Source: Pachypanchax playfairii (taxonomy: Eukaryota; Chordata; Actinopteri; Cyprinodontiformes; Aplocheilidae). From it: DNA of 64,000 nucleotides. The stretch is from NCBI GenBank assembly GCA_006937955.1, contig SSNP01000085.1, positions 1,266,831-1,330,830 on the forward strand, written 5' to 3'. Made by a program: the position numbers and the translations under genes. The notes under the pieces were generated by a model, which was given only the letters and a program-made list of their open reading frames with translations, was not told the origin of the DNA and ran no database searches. Positions 36,201-47,562 of this stretch are shown here, one piece after another (within the stretch, counting starts at the first letter, position 1; each line of letters starts with the position of its first letter).

Positions 36201-39200
36201 TCAAATCACCGTTGCAAGATTTAACCCCAAACGAACAATTTATTATCCCAAAAATTGAAATAATGGAGCCTGAGCTTAAAGAGTGTATTTTACCTTTAAG
36301 TATTTTAGCACTAAACAAGCCAGAACCATACAACTTGCAGAAACATGATGCAACTGATGAGTCAAAGATGATTATTCAAGACAAAGGCTGTGCTGATTTG
36401 CCGAGCTTGTTACCCACATTGAGAGGAATGCAGCATAACGATGACCTCTCACCTACAGACAGAGTCAAGGAAGTTGCTCAAGAGACGCTTAAGCAGCAAG
36501 AAAAACACACACAGAGTGCTGAACAGCTCCCTGAGGTGGATTATGCATCAATTCCAGTTATTAATGTCTCATGTACCGATGACCTGGAGGGTAATGAATT
36601 CATTATAAGCAATGATTCTTGTACAGAATGTTCTCCAGAAGCACCAAAGGAGTCTTTGTTCATTGTTCCACCAATTTCTGTCACTTGTCATGAAAGTGAC
36701 TCTGAGTTTGAGTTGTCTACGCCTAGCGATAGGGTAGAAACAGAAACTTCAGCTGGCACACAAAGGGGAACAAAGCAGTTTGTTGAGAACAACATGACTG
36801 TGAAACCAGAAATGATTCGAAGTAGTGCAGGCTTTGAGGAAATATCTGAAAAGAGTGCAAAAGAAAACACACCAGCTGTGCCATATGAAACTCAAAAGGT
36901 CGGTGGGAATGTGTCAACGTTCAGTAAACCAGCAGAGGACAACACTCTCTGTGACACCTTCAAGTCCAAATCAGTGAAAGATTCCAAAAGAGAGAATCCA
37001 TCATCTGTTGAAGATTTCCTCAAAAGCAGACCTTCCGTTGAGAGACTCAGCTCCAAACCCCCAACATACCCATCTCTGAGTCCGGCCAGTCTCCGCAAAT
37101 TTATGTCCAAAGCAGCTCCAGAGTTAGACAATGAAACTGCAGCGAATGTCCCTGTTATTTCCGTAGACGATCGTCAGAGCGACAAGGCAGATGAAGACCT
37201 CAGCGGAGGTTCAACGCCAACATCATCCCTGTCCTGTGAAAGCAGTCCTCGACTTAAACGCAGAGATAGTCTGACTCTCATACGGTCTGCCACACCTGAG
37301 GAGTTGGCCTCCGGAGCGCGCCGTAAAATCTTCCTCCCAAGGAGCAAAGAAGACATAGAAGGAGCAGTGGTTGGTGTGCTAGAAGGCAAGAAGGAGAACC
37401 CCTATATGTCACCCAGCCAGGCTCGCAGAGCAGCGTTACTACAGGCTTCTACGGGACAAAAAACCCCTCCAGTTGAGAGGCGATCCCCACTGCCGGGTCG
37501 CAGAAAGACCACCTTGGAGGTACCAAAAGTTGTTGACGAGCCTACTACAGGTGAGCCAGCCAGCACAAAGGGAGAAGAGAAACCATCTGGGAAGACAGAC
37601 CCTTTGAAAGGTAAAGAATTGATATCTACTATTAAATCAATTGTTCCAAGTTGTGAGGGGAACGTAATCCAGAAAACACAACAGCTCAGTTCAAGTGTGT
37701 AAATTTAACTAACCTATCTCCCCACACCTTTCCCTTCACCACAATTTATCACCAGCTCCTCAGGTTATCCGTAAGATCCGTGGTGAGCCTTTCCCAGACG
37801 CCTCTGGACACCTGAAGCTGTGGTGCCAGTTCTTTAACGTGCTCAGTGACTCCACCATTAAATGGTTTAAGGATGAAGAGGAAATACTAGAGGTGAAGCG
37901 AAGGTAACCCCTCCCTTATTGATTAGTTAACAATAATCTAACCACTTAAATAAATAAATGAGTCATAGTTTTGAACAGAATCACCTGAAGATGTTTGGTA
38001 GAAGTGGAAGTTCTCAGGTCAAAACAATAAAGCAGCAAGTATTTATTTGGGTCTTAGAGTAGATCACATGGTCCTCTGTCAGTCTGATATATTCACTGCA
38101 GAGATGAAACGGCTCATGTGACGGCAAAGTCCACAGCTGTGACACAGAGAGGTGAATCTCTGGCTAGACATATCAACTGTAACCTGACACAATATTTTCC
38201 CATCTCCAGGGTGCATTAAAAGTCTATATATGAGCTAATGGTTGCTGTGTCAGCAGACTCATGCCACAGAGCATGACCATCTTTCTCACAGTGACATCTT
38301 GTGGCTTTTTGGTGAAATATGACTAACAACCCTCTCAACTCGAGTCGTTCATGAGTGCGTACTGTTGCTTGTTTTTTTCCCCCCCTGAAGTGGAGGCGAT
38401 GAAACCCAAGTGGCGCTGGCAGTTGTCCTTGCGTCCAGCCAAGACTGTGGTGTATATGGCTGTACGATCAGTAATGAACACGGGACTGACACGACTGACT
38501 TCCTGCTGAGCGAAGACAGTGAGACACTATCAGTTAAATCAAGTTTTAAAGCCGCAGATTATATTAATAGTAGAAAAATGATTTTTGTTGTTGTTTTGCA
38601 GTTCTGTCTGGAATACTATTGAAAGATGACTTGGAAGGTATTTATTTGTAGTTAAGTAATTATTGCATCAGCTGTGTTTTAACTGTTCTGATGCCAGTAA
38701 CTCTTCTGTTTTCCTTCAGTTGGAGAGGAGATAGAGATGACCCCTCTGCTGTTCACCAAAGGCTTGGCAGACAGCGGCACCTGGGGTGAAAAGTACTTTG
38801 GCCGCATTTTCACTGAGACGTTGCACATCGGGGAGGGCTGCACTCACAAAGCCAGCAGGGTGAAGGTGATCTATGGCCTGGACCCTGTCTTTGAGTCTGG
38901 AAGCACTTGTATCATGAAAGTTCGAAACCCCATCGCCTACGGGACCAAACAGGAGTGCAGCCTTGCAGAGAGAAATCAGGCTGTTTCAAAGCAAGTACGT
39001 ATGATTTAATTGGCTCTCAAAAGCTTTCAAGGAGTTATTTAAATTATTCTGCTTATTATTACTTTGGCAGGAATGCAAAGTCCAAAACATGATCCGAGAA
39101 TATTGCAAAATCTTCGCAGCTGAATCAAGAGTTAATGAAAACTTTGGCTTTTCATTAGAGTAAGTCTCACGTTGAGTACTATTATGAGATAGTTATTCAA

Positions 39201-40038
39201 ATGTAAGATATAATAAAATATCTGTTCTGCTTGTAGGGTGATTCCTCGTTTTCTGATGTACCGACCTGCAAACTCTGTTCCGTACGCCACAGTGGAGGCC
39301 GACCTTTCAGGCGTCTTTCTCAAGTATTGTACAATGGATGCTAAAGGCAAACTGATTTTACAAAACACTTCCGAGCTTTCGGAGCTGGAGCAGAAATGCT
39401 GCACTTTTCAGCACTGGATCCATCAGTGGACTCATGGCAATTTGCTAGTAACTCAGCTGGAGGGTGAGCCACAGATACAATGTTATCTTAAAAAAAGTGA
39501 TCAGTTTCTCTATCTGTGTGTGGAATTATACATTTTAGAGATTGAGTTTTTCATTGTTTTGATTTTTGTAGGTGTGGAAACAAAGATTACAAACGTTAAA
39601 GTTGTGACCAAGTCTAAAGGGTTTGTATCTCAGTTTCATTCAAATGTTTCTGTTTGCATGTTTCAAAAGCAAAACATTTTTAAAAAGTTGCATCTTTTTT
39701 TTTTCAGATATCAAGGATTAACTGAATGTGGCTCTCAAGACGTATTTGATCAGTTCCTGACATATCATCAGTGCAACTACTACTGTGGACTTCTTGGCCT
39801 ACGACCACTTAAAACTGCAGATCAGTCTACCAAGATTAAGGGCTCCAAAAGCCCCCTGCTGAACCGCAGGATGAGCTCCAGCAGCCCACAGACGCAGAGA
39901 AAAGGGCACAGCCCGCAGATGCCTAGAAAGGCAAATTCTAGTCCAAAGTTAACAAAAAAGCTTCAAGAGGCAGAGGACAATAAAACAGATGGTAAAACCA
40001 AACCTGCAGAAAGTCTTTCTGTTCCTGAAATGAGGTAG
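30236..40038 (+). CDS. alpk3: Alpha-protein kinase 3
   Basis: Coding exons: 30236-30375, 31020-31141, 31611-31728, 31859-33146, 35159-37610, 37756-37903, 38391-38518, 38602-38637, 38720-38994, 39071-39159, 39237-39463, 39572-39620, 39708-40038. All have gt/ag borders and consistent phases, giving 5403 nt and 1800 aa. The N-terminus matches ALPK3 through LSNVRPE, MAQLTED.QPSFESTLKS, WYKDDMEMDRYCGLPKYEI and GIVSCSGVLEVGTM. Order: first Ig-like domain about 54-145; a charged Lys/Glu-rich and His-rich stretch to about 556; a long disordered Ser-rich middle encoded by one 2452-bp exon (557-1374); second Ig-like domain about 1374-1470; alpha-kinase domain about 1485-1745 with the zinc-site segment YHQCNYYC (1710-1717). 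ALPK3 acts at the sarcomere M-band and nuclear envelope of cardiomyocytes; human loss causes cardiomyopathy, and its catalytic activity is doubted. The locus fits ALPK3 rather than ALPK2 (slc28a, znf592, nmb follow). Confidence 0.95.
33147..35158 (+). other. alpk3: Large alpk3 intron 4
   Basis: A 2.0 kb intron between the two large disordered-region exons. It contains a 172-codon open frame (34112-34630, plus) without similarity to any family I know, and AT-rich sequence. No other exon was recognised. Confidence 0.75.
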
Positions 40039-42060
40039 GAAAGAAGGTTTCTTCTGATCCTGGTATTTATGGTTAGCATTACTGCTCCTTTTACAATCTT
40101 TGAAAGACTTGAAGAGGAAAACTTCAGAGCAAAGGTTGTTGACCTGAATTGTCAAAAATACTGTGAAATGAATGTCTTTGCATTAATAAGGATGTTTTTT
40201 GGGGGGGTTGGCTGGCAGGTCACAGCTTTCAAACTGCTAAATCTTTCTTCTACTTTTGTCAGAGTGTTATCAGCTCCATGAGAGGACAAAACACTCACTC
40301 CAGGTAATAAGCCAGTTCAATTAAAGTAAGATGTCAGCATTCTGGTAATGGCAATAAGATTAATAAGTTGAACTGTACCTGACTGCAGCCACAGGATGTG
40401 TATGTATTATAGTGAATATTGCACATTTTATTCTGAGGCTGAGAACTGTCTAAGTTCAGCACAGGTTTTAAATGAAAATGTTTGTGTGCACTTTTTTGGC
40501 TTTATTTACAGTAGACACAGAGTACTTTTTATCTATTTATTACAATAGGTTTCGGTATGTTTAATTACATTTATGTTGCAATAGAACAAGCAGAACGATC
40601 ACACAGTCAGTCCCAGAGTGTTTAGAGACTTTGTTCATGTATTGTAACATTATAAAATAATAATAATAAAAAATCAACAACAAAAAATACATTGAAAGTT
40701 TTTGATAGTTGATCTCCATTGTTGTTTTGCATCAAACGACAAGATTTAGCTGTAAATTTGAGTTATTTTTGACCAGCAGTAAATCAAACCAGCATTTAGC
40801 TAAAACCTTTATTTTTTATCGAAGTCATGAGACCAGCATGAAAAGATGTGAACATGAGGACTGGAACAAGACTGGAACTGTTCAGCTATCTCATAAGTTT
40901 GCAGAGATTTTCAAGATTAAATTGCAAGTTTCCTGAAATACCCCCAAAAATTAAATAAATACAGAAAGAAAGAAAGAAAAAAACTCCAGGAATTTCTGGT
41001 GTGGATTTGTGGTTATTTATTAACAAGACTATAAATGTCACTTGCAAATATCTGTTACTCATTAATCCTTTAGGCACGAAGATGTTTTATTAACAGAAAA
41101 CACAGTGAGCAGAAACTGCTTTAAATGTAGTTGAAACATATATTTTTAAACAGCTACAGAAATAGATGAACGTGAAAACACAGTCATGTTATTTTATGTA
41201 CAGAAAGTCAATAGAAAAAAAACATCTGTGTGCAGAAAAATTATAAAAATTGAAGGAAAATATGACTGAATACTGACTGTGTAGTGCCCTCTTTGAAATG
41301 TTGCACCATGTCACATAATATATATTTTTATAAATGCATAAAATCAAATCAAAAGCTGAATTTTAATCATGAATATTTGTACAGCTTATTCTTTACTCTC
41401 ATATAGTTTATCAGTTTTATTTACATTCATCAAAGTGTTCACAGATTTCCTGAGATATTGATTCACTGGCTTTAAATAAATTACATTTTTGAACAGTATA
41501 ATACACAATTGATCTTATAGCATTTTAAAGGCAAAGATATATTACAATTCATGTATAATTTACATGAAATGTGATACAAATGTACAAATAATGTATAGTG
41601 AGTGAAAGTGAGCCTCATGCAAAAACAAATAACGAGTAAAATTATTATTTTTAGCAGCTTTCTTGCAGTTTGAATTTTCCGTTAGATGCATATTTCCACA
41701 GTAGATCATAAGTAGAAACCCTGATTTCTTCTTTTATCAAGATGAACCTGAATGACTCACACATGACTGAAAGTGGAGCTTATCAACACTTTCACATTGT
41801 ACCAATTTAAGTCTTTTCTTAACTCTTTCATGTAAGAATTATTATATCCTCAATCAAATGTATCTTTAGGCATGAAAATTAAAAATTTAACTTCATATTT
41901 TTAGAAACATTCTGACTACAAAATAGCTGTCCACTATGCACGAAAGGGTTAATTCAAATAACTTATACAAGTTTTTATTTTCTGTTTTATTTATCAAGGT
42001 AGCCTTTATCAATAAGATCTACGATAAGTTCGTCTGGTCATTAGAAGTTTGTGGATATGT
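40039..42060. other. Convergent 3' ends of alpk3 and slc28a
   Basis: The alpk3 3' UTR probably ends after the poly-A signal AATAAA at 40665-40670. The rest, down to the slc28a stop at 42061, is AT-rich and may hold the minus-strand 3' UTR of slc28a. A short AAAG repeat lies near 40965-40980. No further gene was recognised. Confidence 0.6.
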
Positions 42061-45000
42061 TTATGTGTTGTTCATCATACAAACTGGTAAATCAGGGAGT
42101 CTGCAACACCGACAGCATTCATTGAAAAAATGTGTGACATTTGAAACTGAACTCCAAGATCCTTCAAACCAGATGGTCCCGTTGTTCACAGTACTGCAAA
42201 ATAATCAATTTGAGATGTAAATATAGTCCAACCAGAACATCAAAAATAATGAATGTCTAAAAATTGTGACTACATACTGTTCAAACAGGTCTTGGCAGCA
42301 TTTTTGGATGTTTCCATCTGTCTGATTGAAGTCAGATACCTTAAACAGCTGTACACAGTCGAGTGGAGGGATAAAGAGGAGTCCTATTGATCAAAGTGAG
42401 GTTTAGTTTAGTTTATTATGGGACCACAAAGGAAAAAGGTTCCAGACGTGCACAAAAAGCAAATTATTTAGCTTTACCAGCAATGCATGAATTGACAAGA
42501 GATGCACAAGTGCCAGTGATCATTGCTCTTAGCACCATGGATGAGACTTCACTTCTTCTTAATGGGCAAATAGCAGCTATAAGAAAAGAAACAAAACATT
42601 TACTGGGAATGAGATTTAATTTAGGGTTTAATGAAAATCCTGAGATTGATATTAAAGTGGTGACTCAGAACTTTTTGGGTGGGTTTGAACGACCTCAGTT
42701 AGTAGAAATAGATTAGTTCTGACGAGCTAACAGCTCGTTCTCATGGAGTCAAGATCAAAGTGGATTGCTGACCACTTAAAACAAAACAAATCACCCACAG
42801 AACTCCATCTAAAAAGATCTGACTCATCCCTTCAAAAAATACTCACACAGGCCTCCGATCATAATGCCCAATGAGCTGAAATTGGCAAACCCACACAGGG
42901 CATAAGTCGTAATTATTTCAGACCTGACCTGAAACAGGAATGTCAGATTTTTGTAAAAAAAAAAACAAATCCTTGTCCAGTTTTGTGCTCACTGGCTAAA
43001 ATATAGTTGTTTACTCACAGATATCCACTGTCTTTCCCCTCCAATTATTTCATCAAATCCAGAGAGTCTGTTGCTCTTCAGCTCTGATAACTTCTGATAA
43101 GCCACAAATTCATTGAGGAAGAGCTTTGTGCCAATGAGCTCAGCTACTGTGAAACTCTCATCATATGGTATTCCCATCATGAAAGCCACAGGCATGAAGA
43201 CATATGAACAAATTAACTACAAACACAAATACAGATGTGGTTAAGGAGATTTTTCTAAATAAACATGGTGAAAACTGCAAAATTTGTAATCAATCAAATG
43301 TTGACATCTAATTCTACAGATTAGAGAGTAAATTATTTATCAAGTCTTTAGAAGTAGAGTTTTATGGAAAGGCTCTAATGTCTTTTACATTGCAGATCAC
43401 TTTTTGAAGGATCTCAGTTTGAGGAAATAGAGGTTATAAGTGAATAAGTGAATAAGCGAACTACTGCTGTTCTAAAACAACTTTAATCTTAAAAATGTAA
43501 TTTTGGTTTATGCAAATTGTATTTTAAAAGCCTTTCTACCGATGGTAATTTTAATTCATAGGTATATTAACAATCATATGGTATTCCTGACAAGAGGATG
43601 CAGGCTAAACAAGTACAGATGGGAATGTTGGCTCTTTAATCTAATGGTTCCATTCCTTTCAAGGAGATGTTCAAAACAACTGGTTCATTCTTCTATTTTT
43701 TATTTATTTTTTCATTTTTTAAAAGCCAATCTGGAATTTTATCTGGAAAATTTATTTAGATATTTATTGCTTACAAGCTTTCCACCAAACTTCACTTTGA
43801 AAAATCTGAGCTATTACTTTAAATCCTAGAAAACAAATTACTTTAAGTATAGAAGTTGTCGTGTCTGTGTTTTTTTACCTGAAAAGTGATTTCAGGATAT
43901 CCCACCATACCTCCAAACCAGCTCAAGGCCTTATTTATAAACCCCAAGATAGCAAGAAATGCTATCAGATTAGCAGCTATGTTAGCAACAAGACCTATTG
44001 ATGCAGATGCGCCACTGCTAGCAGCCTCCAAAATGTTCTGTTCATCCCTAGAAGATTAAAACAAGTGGAAATTAAAACACACAGAGTTTTTAACATATGG
44101 GAAATAGTCAGAAAAAATGAAATGTACACACTGACCCACAATCCACTTTCACGCTCTCTTCTGATTTAAAAGGACTTTCCTCTGTTTCAGGGTAAGACAA
44201 CTTGGAAATAGCCAAAGCACAAGGAGCCGCCATGACAGAGGCTGATATTAGAGACGATGCATCAATCTGTAGAATACAAGTAAAACAAGTTTATTCCAGA
44301 GATACTTAAAATGTATAATTAATGAGACTAAATCACACAATAACATACTGTTTTCTGTTTTATTCTGCTGTTTTTGCACTATAAACTGATTTCTGCCATA
44401 TTATCTGTTACTTTGTCAGAAAGTAGTAGATATTCAAAACTAGATAAGATATGACGTTACACCTAATTCCCTGCTGAAGAGGAGCTTTTCTTGTTTGTAT
44501 ATTGTTACTTTTGCTCTTGATTTGACTGTTTTTTTTTTCTCAACCATAAAACTGGTCTGGGAAAAGGTGAAGATCATATCTGAACTAGGAGTCCTTTGCT
44601 TCCACTAGGGAGGCAAGAACAAAATGTCCAACACAAGAACATTGTGTTGGACATTTAGTTCTTGAAGTTTTGGCCCTTTGATTTGTACATACTGTCATCT
44701 GCGTTCTTACAGGCACTTTCCTACATAAGAAGGCTCATTGTAATCTTCTGTTAACATTACTTAATTGTGTTGTGTTTTATCTGTTGTGAAGTACGATAAT
44801 ATAAAAATGTCTTTGTCTCACCCCAAAGGAGATGAAAGCCCCCATGACGCTGCCTGCTATAGTGGCAAACCCACCAGTCATAACAGCGTGGATCTCAGAT
44901 TTGGTCATGTCCTTCAAATAGGGGCGAATCAGCAATGGAGCTTCAGTCTGACACACACATACAAAACAATATTAATTTAAAGTTTATCTTCATACAATAA

Positions 45001-47562
45001 TTAATGATTGAAACATGTTTATTGTTTAATTCAAATGATAAAAATTCAAGTAAAAGAACTTCAAACTGTTGTAAAAACTTTATCTGGAGTACCTGCCCAA
45101 CAAATATATTGCCTGCAACACTCAGTGTCTCAGTGGGAGAGGTTCCCATTGTTATCTGCATGACCCATGCGATCTGCGTGGACAAAAACACACAACTTGG
45201 GATCACAGCATATCACTGCACACGTACACAGTCCACACCCAGATCCACAGAAACATGTGTGATGCTTTCAGGGGCATGTTTTACCTTCAAAATGAGCCAC
45301 TGCATAACACCCAGAAAGTAAAGGACTGACATCACGCTGCTGAAGAACACGACGATGGGCAAAGCCTGATGGGAAAGCAAAAAACTCAAATTAGACATGT
45401 TTGTGATTATAATGAGACTTTGTTGCTTCTATTCAATGAGACACTCACTTGAAAAGCAAAGATGTTGGAGATCAGGTCGCCAAAAACAAACGATGATCCT
45501 TCTTTGGTGTAGTCCAGGAATATCTGACATCATAAGGCAAAATAAATGTATCATTTAGGATGATCATGATTTTAATCAAATCATGAACAGAAAAGCAAGT
45601 AGTCATTATGTTTTACAACAGGAACTTAAATGATATCTTTGCAGTGATAGTAGGCTGAATGACACTTTAAAAAGTGATTAGGAAATGCAGATTTAAAATC
45701 TGCTGACTCAACCTTTGGATGCCTAATAAAGCTGCACTAAAGATAAGCATATGTGATCTATTCGGGTAAATAATAGTATGCATTTGTAGCTTAGAAACAC
45801 TGAGCATTGCATAGATAGAGTCAGCTGAGTGCATGTGTTTTAACTAAATAATTTTATTTTGAAATAATTTGTTGTTTTTTTTGGTCATGTTGGAAGGGTG
45901 AATTTATGTTTCCACAAAAGACTACTTTTTACAATTTAAATATATTTTATTTCATCTTATAATTTAGTACCTGTACTTGTTTCCCGAGCCAGTCGAAAGC
46001 AATAAGTCCAATCTGTGTTCTTATAACAAAAAGACCAATGCAGAACTGCATCCCCAAACCCCAAAACACTGGCCTCCATGACACCTACAATAAAAAAAAA
46101 GAAGTTTCAATAAATACAATATGAGGATAGATGCACAGATGACTTGACAGACAGCTGGAACCTAAATGGTAATTCATTCTCGGATAACTTTATTTTACGA
46201 CTCAGTGAGTAACTCACCATTGCCCTGTGTGCTGAGAAGAGGAATAAAAGCACAATAAACATGCACACACCCCCAAATGAGATAAGCTGCTCGGGACGCT
46301 TGCTCGTGTCTAACACGAGCCACAGTACAAGCAGAACCAAAACTGCTACAATGAAAACCCTGAAAAAGAAAAAAGAAAAACACCGTTTCAACTAAGTTTC
46401 TATGTTAAACTGAAAAAAACACAAGCAAACTGAAAACATTGAATCCAGTCACCATTTTAGCCATTTCAAGTTGGATTTGAAGCATCTGACTGCAGGTTGG
46501 AAACACCGACGGATACTTTCTCCCTTGTACTTCTTGACGAGTTCATAGGATTTGGCAAAAACTGCCAAACAGGTAAGAACCACAAGTGCAGTGGCCCTCT
46601 GAAAATCCAATACACAGGCTGCAATAAAGTAGGCCACATAACCTGCAGAGGAAAAACATCAGATCACATGATTATTTTAAAAAATGTTCCAAATTGAATA
46701 AACTGCTCACAGGCTTTCAACATTACCTGCTCCCAGTAAACCCAAGACAATGTATTTAAAGGTTTTTGAGTGATCCTTGATGTAACTCTCTGTGACATTA
46801 ATTGGCTTTGTAACCTTACTGAAAAACAGGGAAAAAAGATATTATATTATATTATATTATATTATATTATATTATATTATATTATATTATATTATATTAT
46901 ATTATATTATATTATACACATATATTGATGTTGATTCTATTAAAAACTGAAAATAACTGAGTTTTGCTTTAAAAAAACAATAAAATATTGATTATCATAA
47001 CGACAACAGCAGTGAAGAAAACACATGTTTTGTTGTATGTTAATTACAGCCAAACACAGCCGTAGCTGTACAATTTAAATCAAATTTAACTGGAATATTG
47101 TCACAAACTTGAACCTAGTCTGACAGACCTCAGGTATGATCCGAATCCTTTTTTAGCCTTTTCATTTAGACTTTTGATGCTGTTAGTGTCACCAGTGATT
47201 TCCTCCTAACACAAGAAAAGCAAATTCCTAAAATAAAACAATTGAGTTGCATTTTCCTTATTTGACCAAAAGCAGTAAAAAAAGGATACAGACCTCTAAT
47301 TCAAAAGCCCTGTTGTCGATGCCACTTCCGTTGGACTGAGACACATTTTTGAGCTGAACACCGTTTTCTTCCACTGAAAGAAAGAATCATTGTTTATCCA
47401 ACAGCCTGTGAAGGGAGGGGAAAAGGTGACTTAAAGCAGCTTGAACAGGTGCAATCTGTGAGATATAAATGAGCAGTTAAATCCTCAGGTTAAAAAAAAA
47501 ACTAATGAAAACCTGAAAACAGATGGCTTAAATTCAAAGAAAAGCAAAGCTAATAGCTTACT
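42061..47562 (-). CDS. slc28a1: Concentrative nucleoside transporter (SLC28 family)
   Basis: Coding pieces: 47562 (the A of the start codon), 47373-47294, 47205-47129, 46818-46727, 46642-46453, 46359-46218, 46084-45971, 45523-45449, 45365-45285, 45173-45093, 44947-44822, 44266-44136, 44047-43879, 43216-43019, 42928-42847, 42576-42478, 42383-42278, 42193-42061. This gives 1977 nt and 658 aa (human CNT1 has 649). It is a multi-pass plasma-membrane Na+-coupled nucleoside importer. Recognised family blocks include DTSKRPEQLISFGG, SVAGNIFVGQTEAPLLIRPY, ASVMAAPCALA, ANIAANLIAFLA, LFLNEFVAYQ, QWISVRSEII and ALCGFANFSS. The first selectivity pair is Gly310-Gln311 and the second Ser344-Val345, as in CNT3. 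The place next to alpk3 matches human SLC28A1. The normally conserved GGLTSM is GGLSAI here. The start ATG is created by splicing. It could equally be named slc28a2-like until a tree is made. Confidence 0.93.
44614..44664. repeat. Near-perfect inverted repeat in an slc28a intron
   Basis: Two 23-base arms, CAAGAACAAAATGTCCAACACAA and its reverse complement with one mismatch, are separated by 5 bases. Transcribed on either strand it would form a strong hairpin. The arms are too short for a typical pre-miRNA with a loop of this size; a MITE remnant is also possible. Confidence 0.8.
46839..46916. repeat. Pentanucleotide microsatellite (ATATT)n
   Basis: About 15 tandem ATATT units. On the minus strand it lies about 20 bases upstream of the acceptor of slc28a coding piece 4 (the exon at 46818-46727), in the branch-point region. 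Confidence 0.95.

Noticed and set aside
42387..42716. A 109-codon plus-strand frame that at first looked like a transposon-derived gene.
   Set aside because: The opposite strand encodes a real slc28a exon at 42576-42478 (ends AMITGTCASLVNSCIAG) with correct borders and phases; the plus frame is its shadow plus intron.
42384..42846. Suspected loss of a conserved slc28a exon after an insertion.
   Set aside because: The missing exon was found at 42478-42576; using it, the whole 18-piece model closes in frame.
46839..46916. Regular repeat considered as a CRISPR-like array.
   Set aside because: Simple 5-bp tandem units without spacers, in a vertebrate intron.
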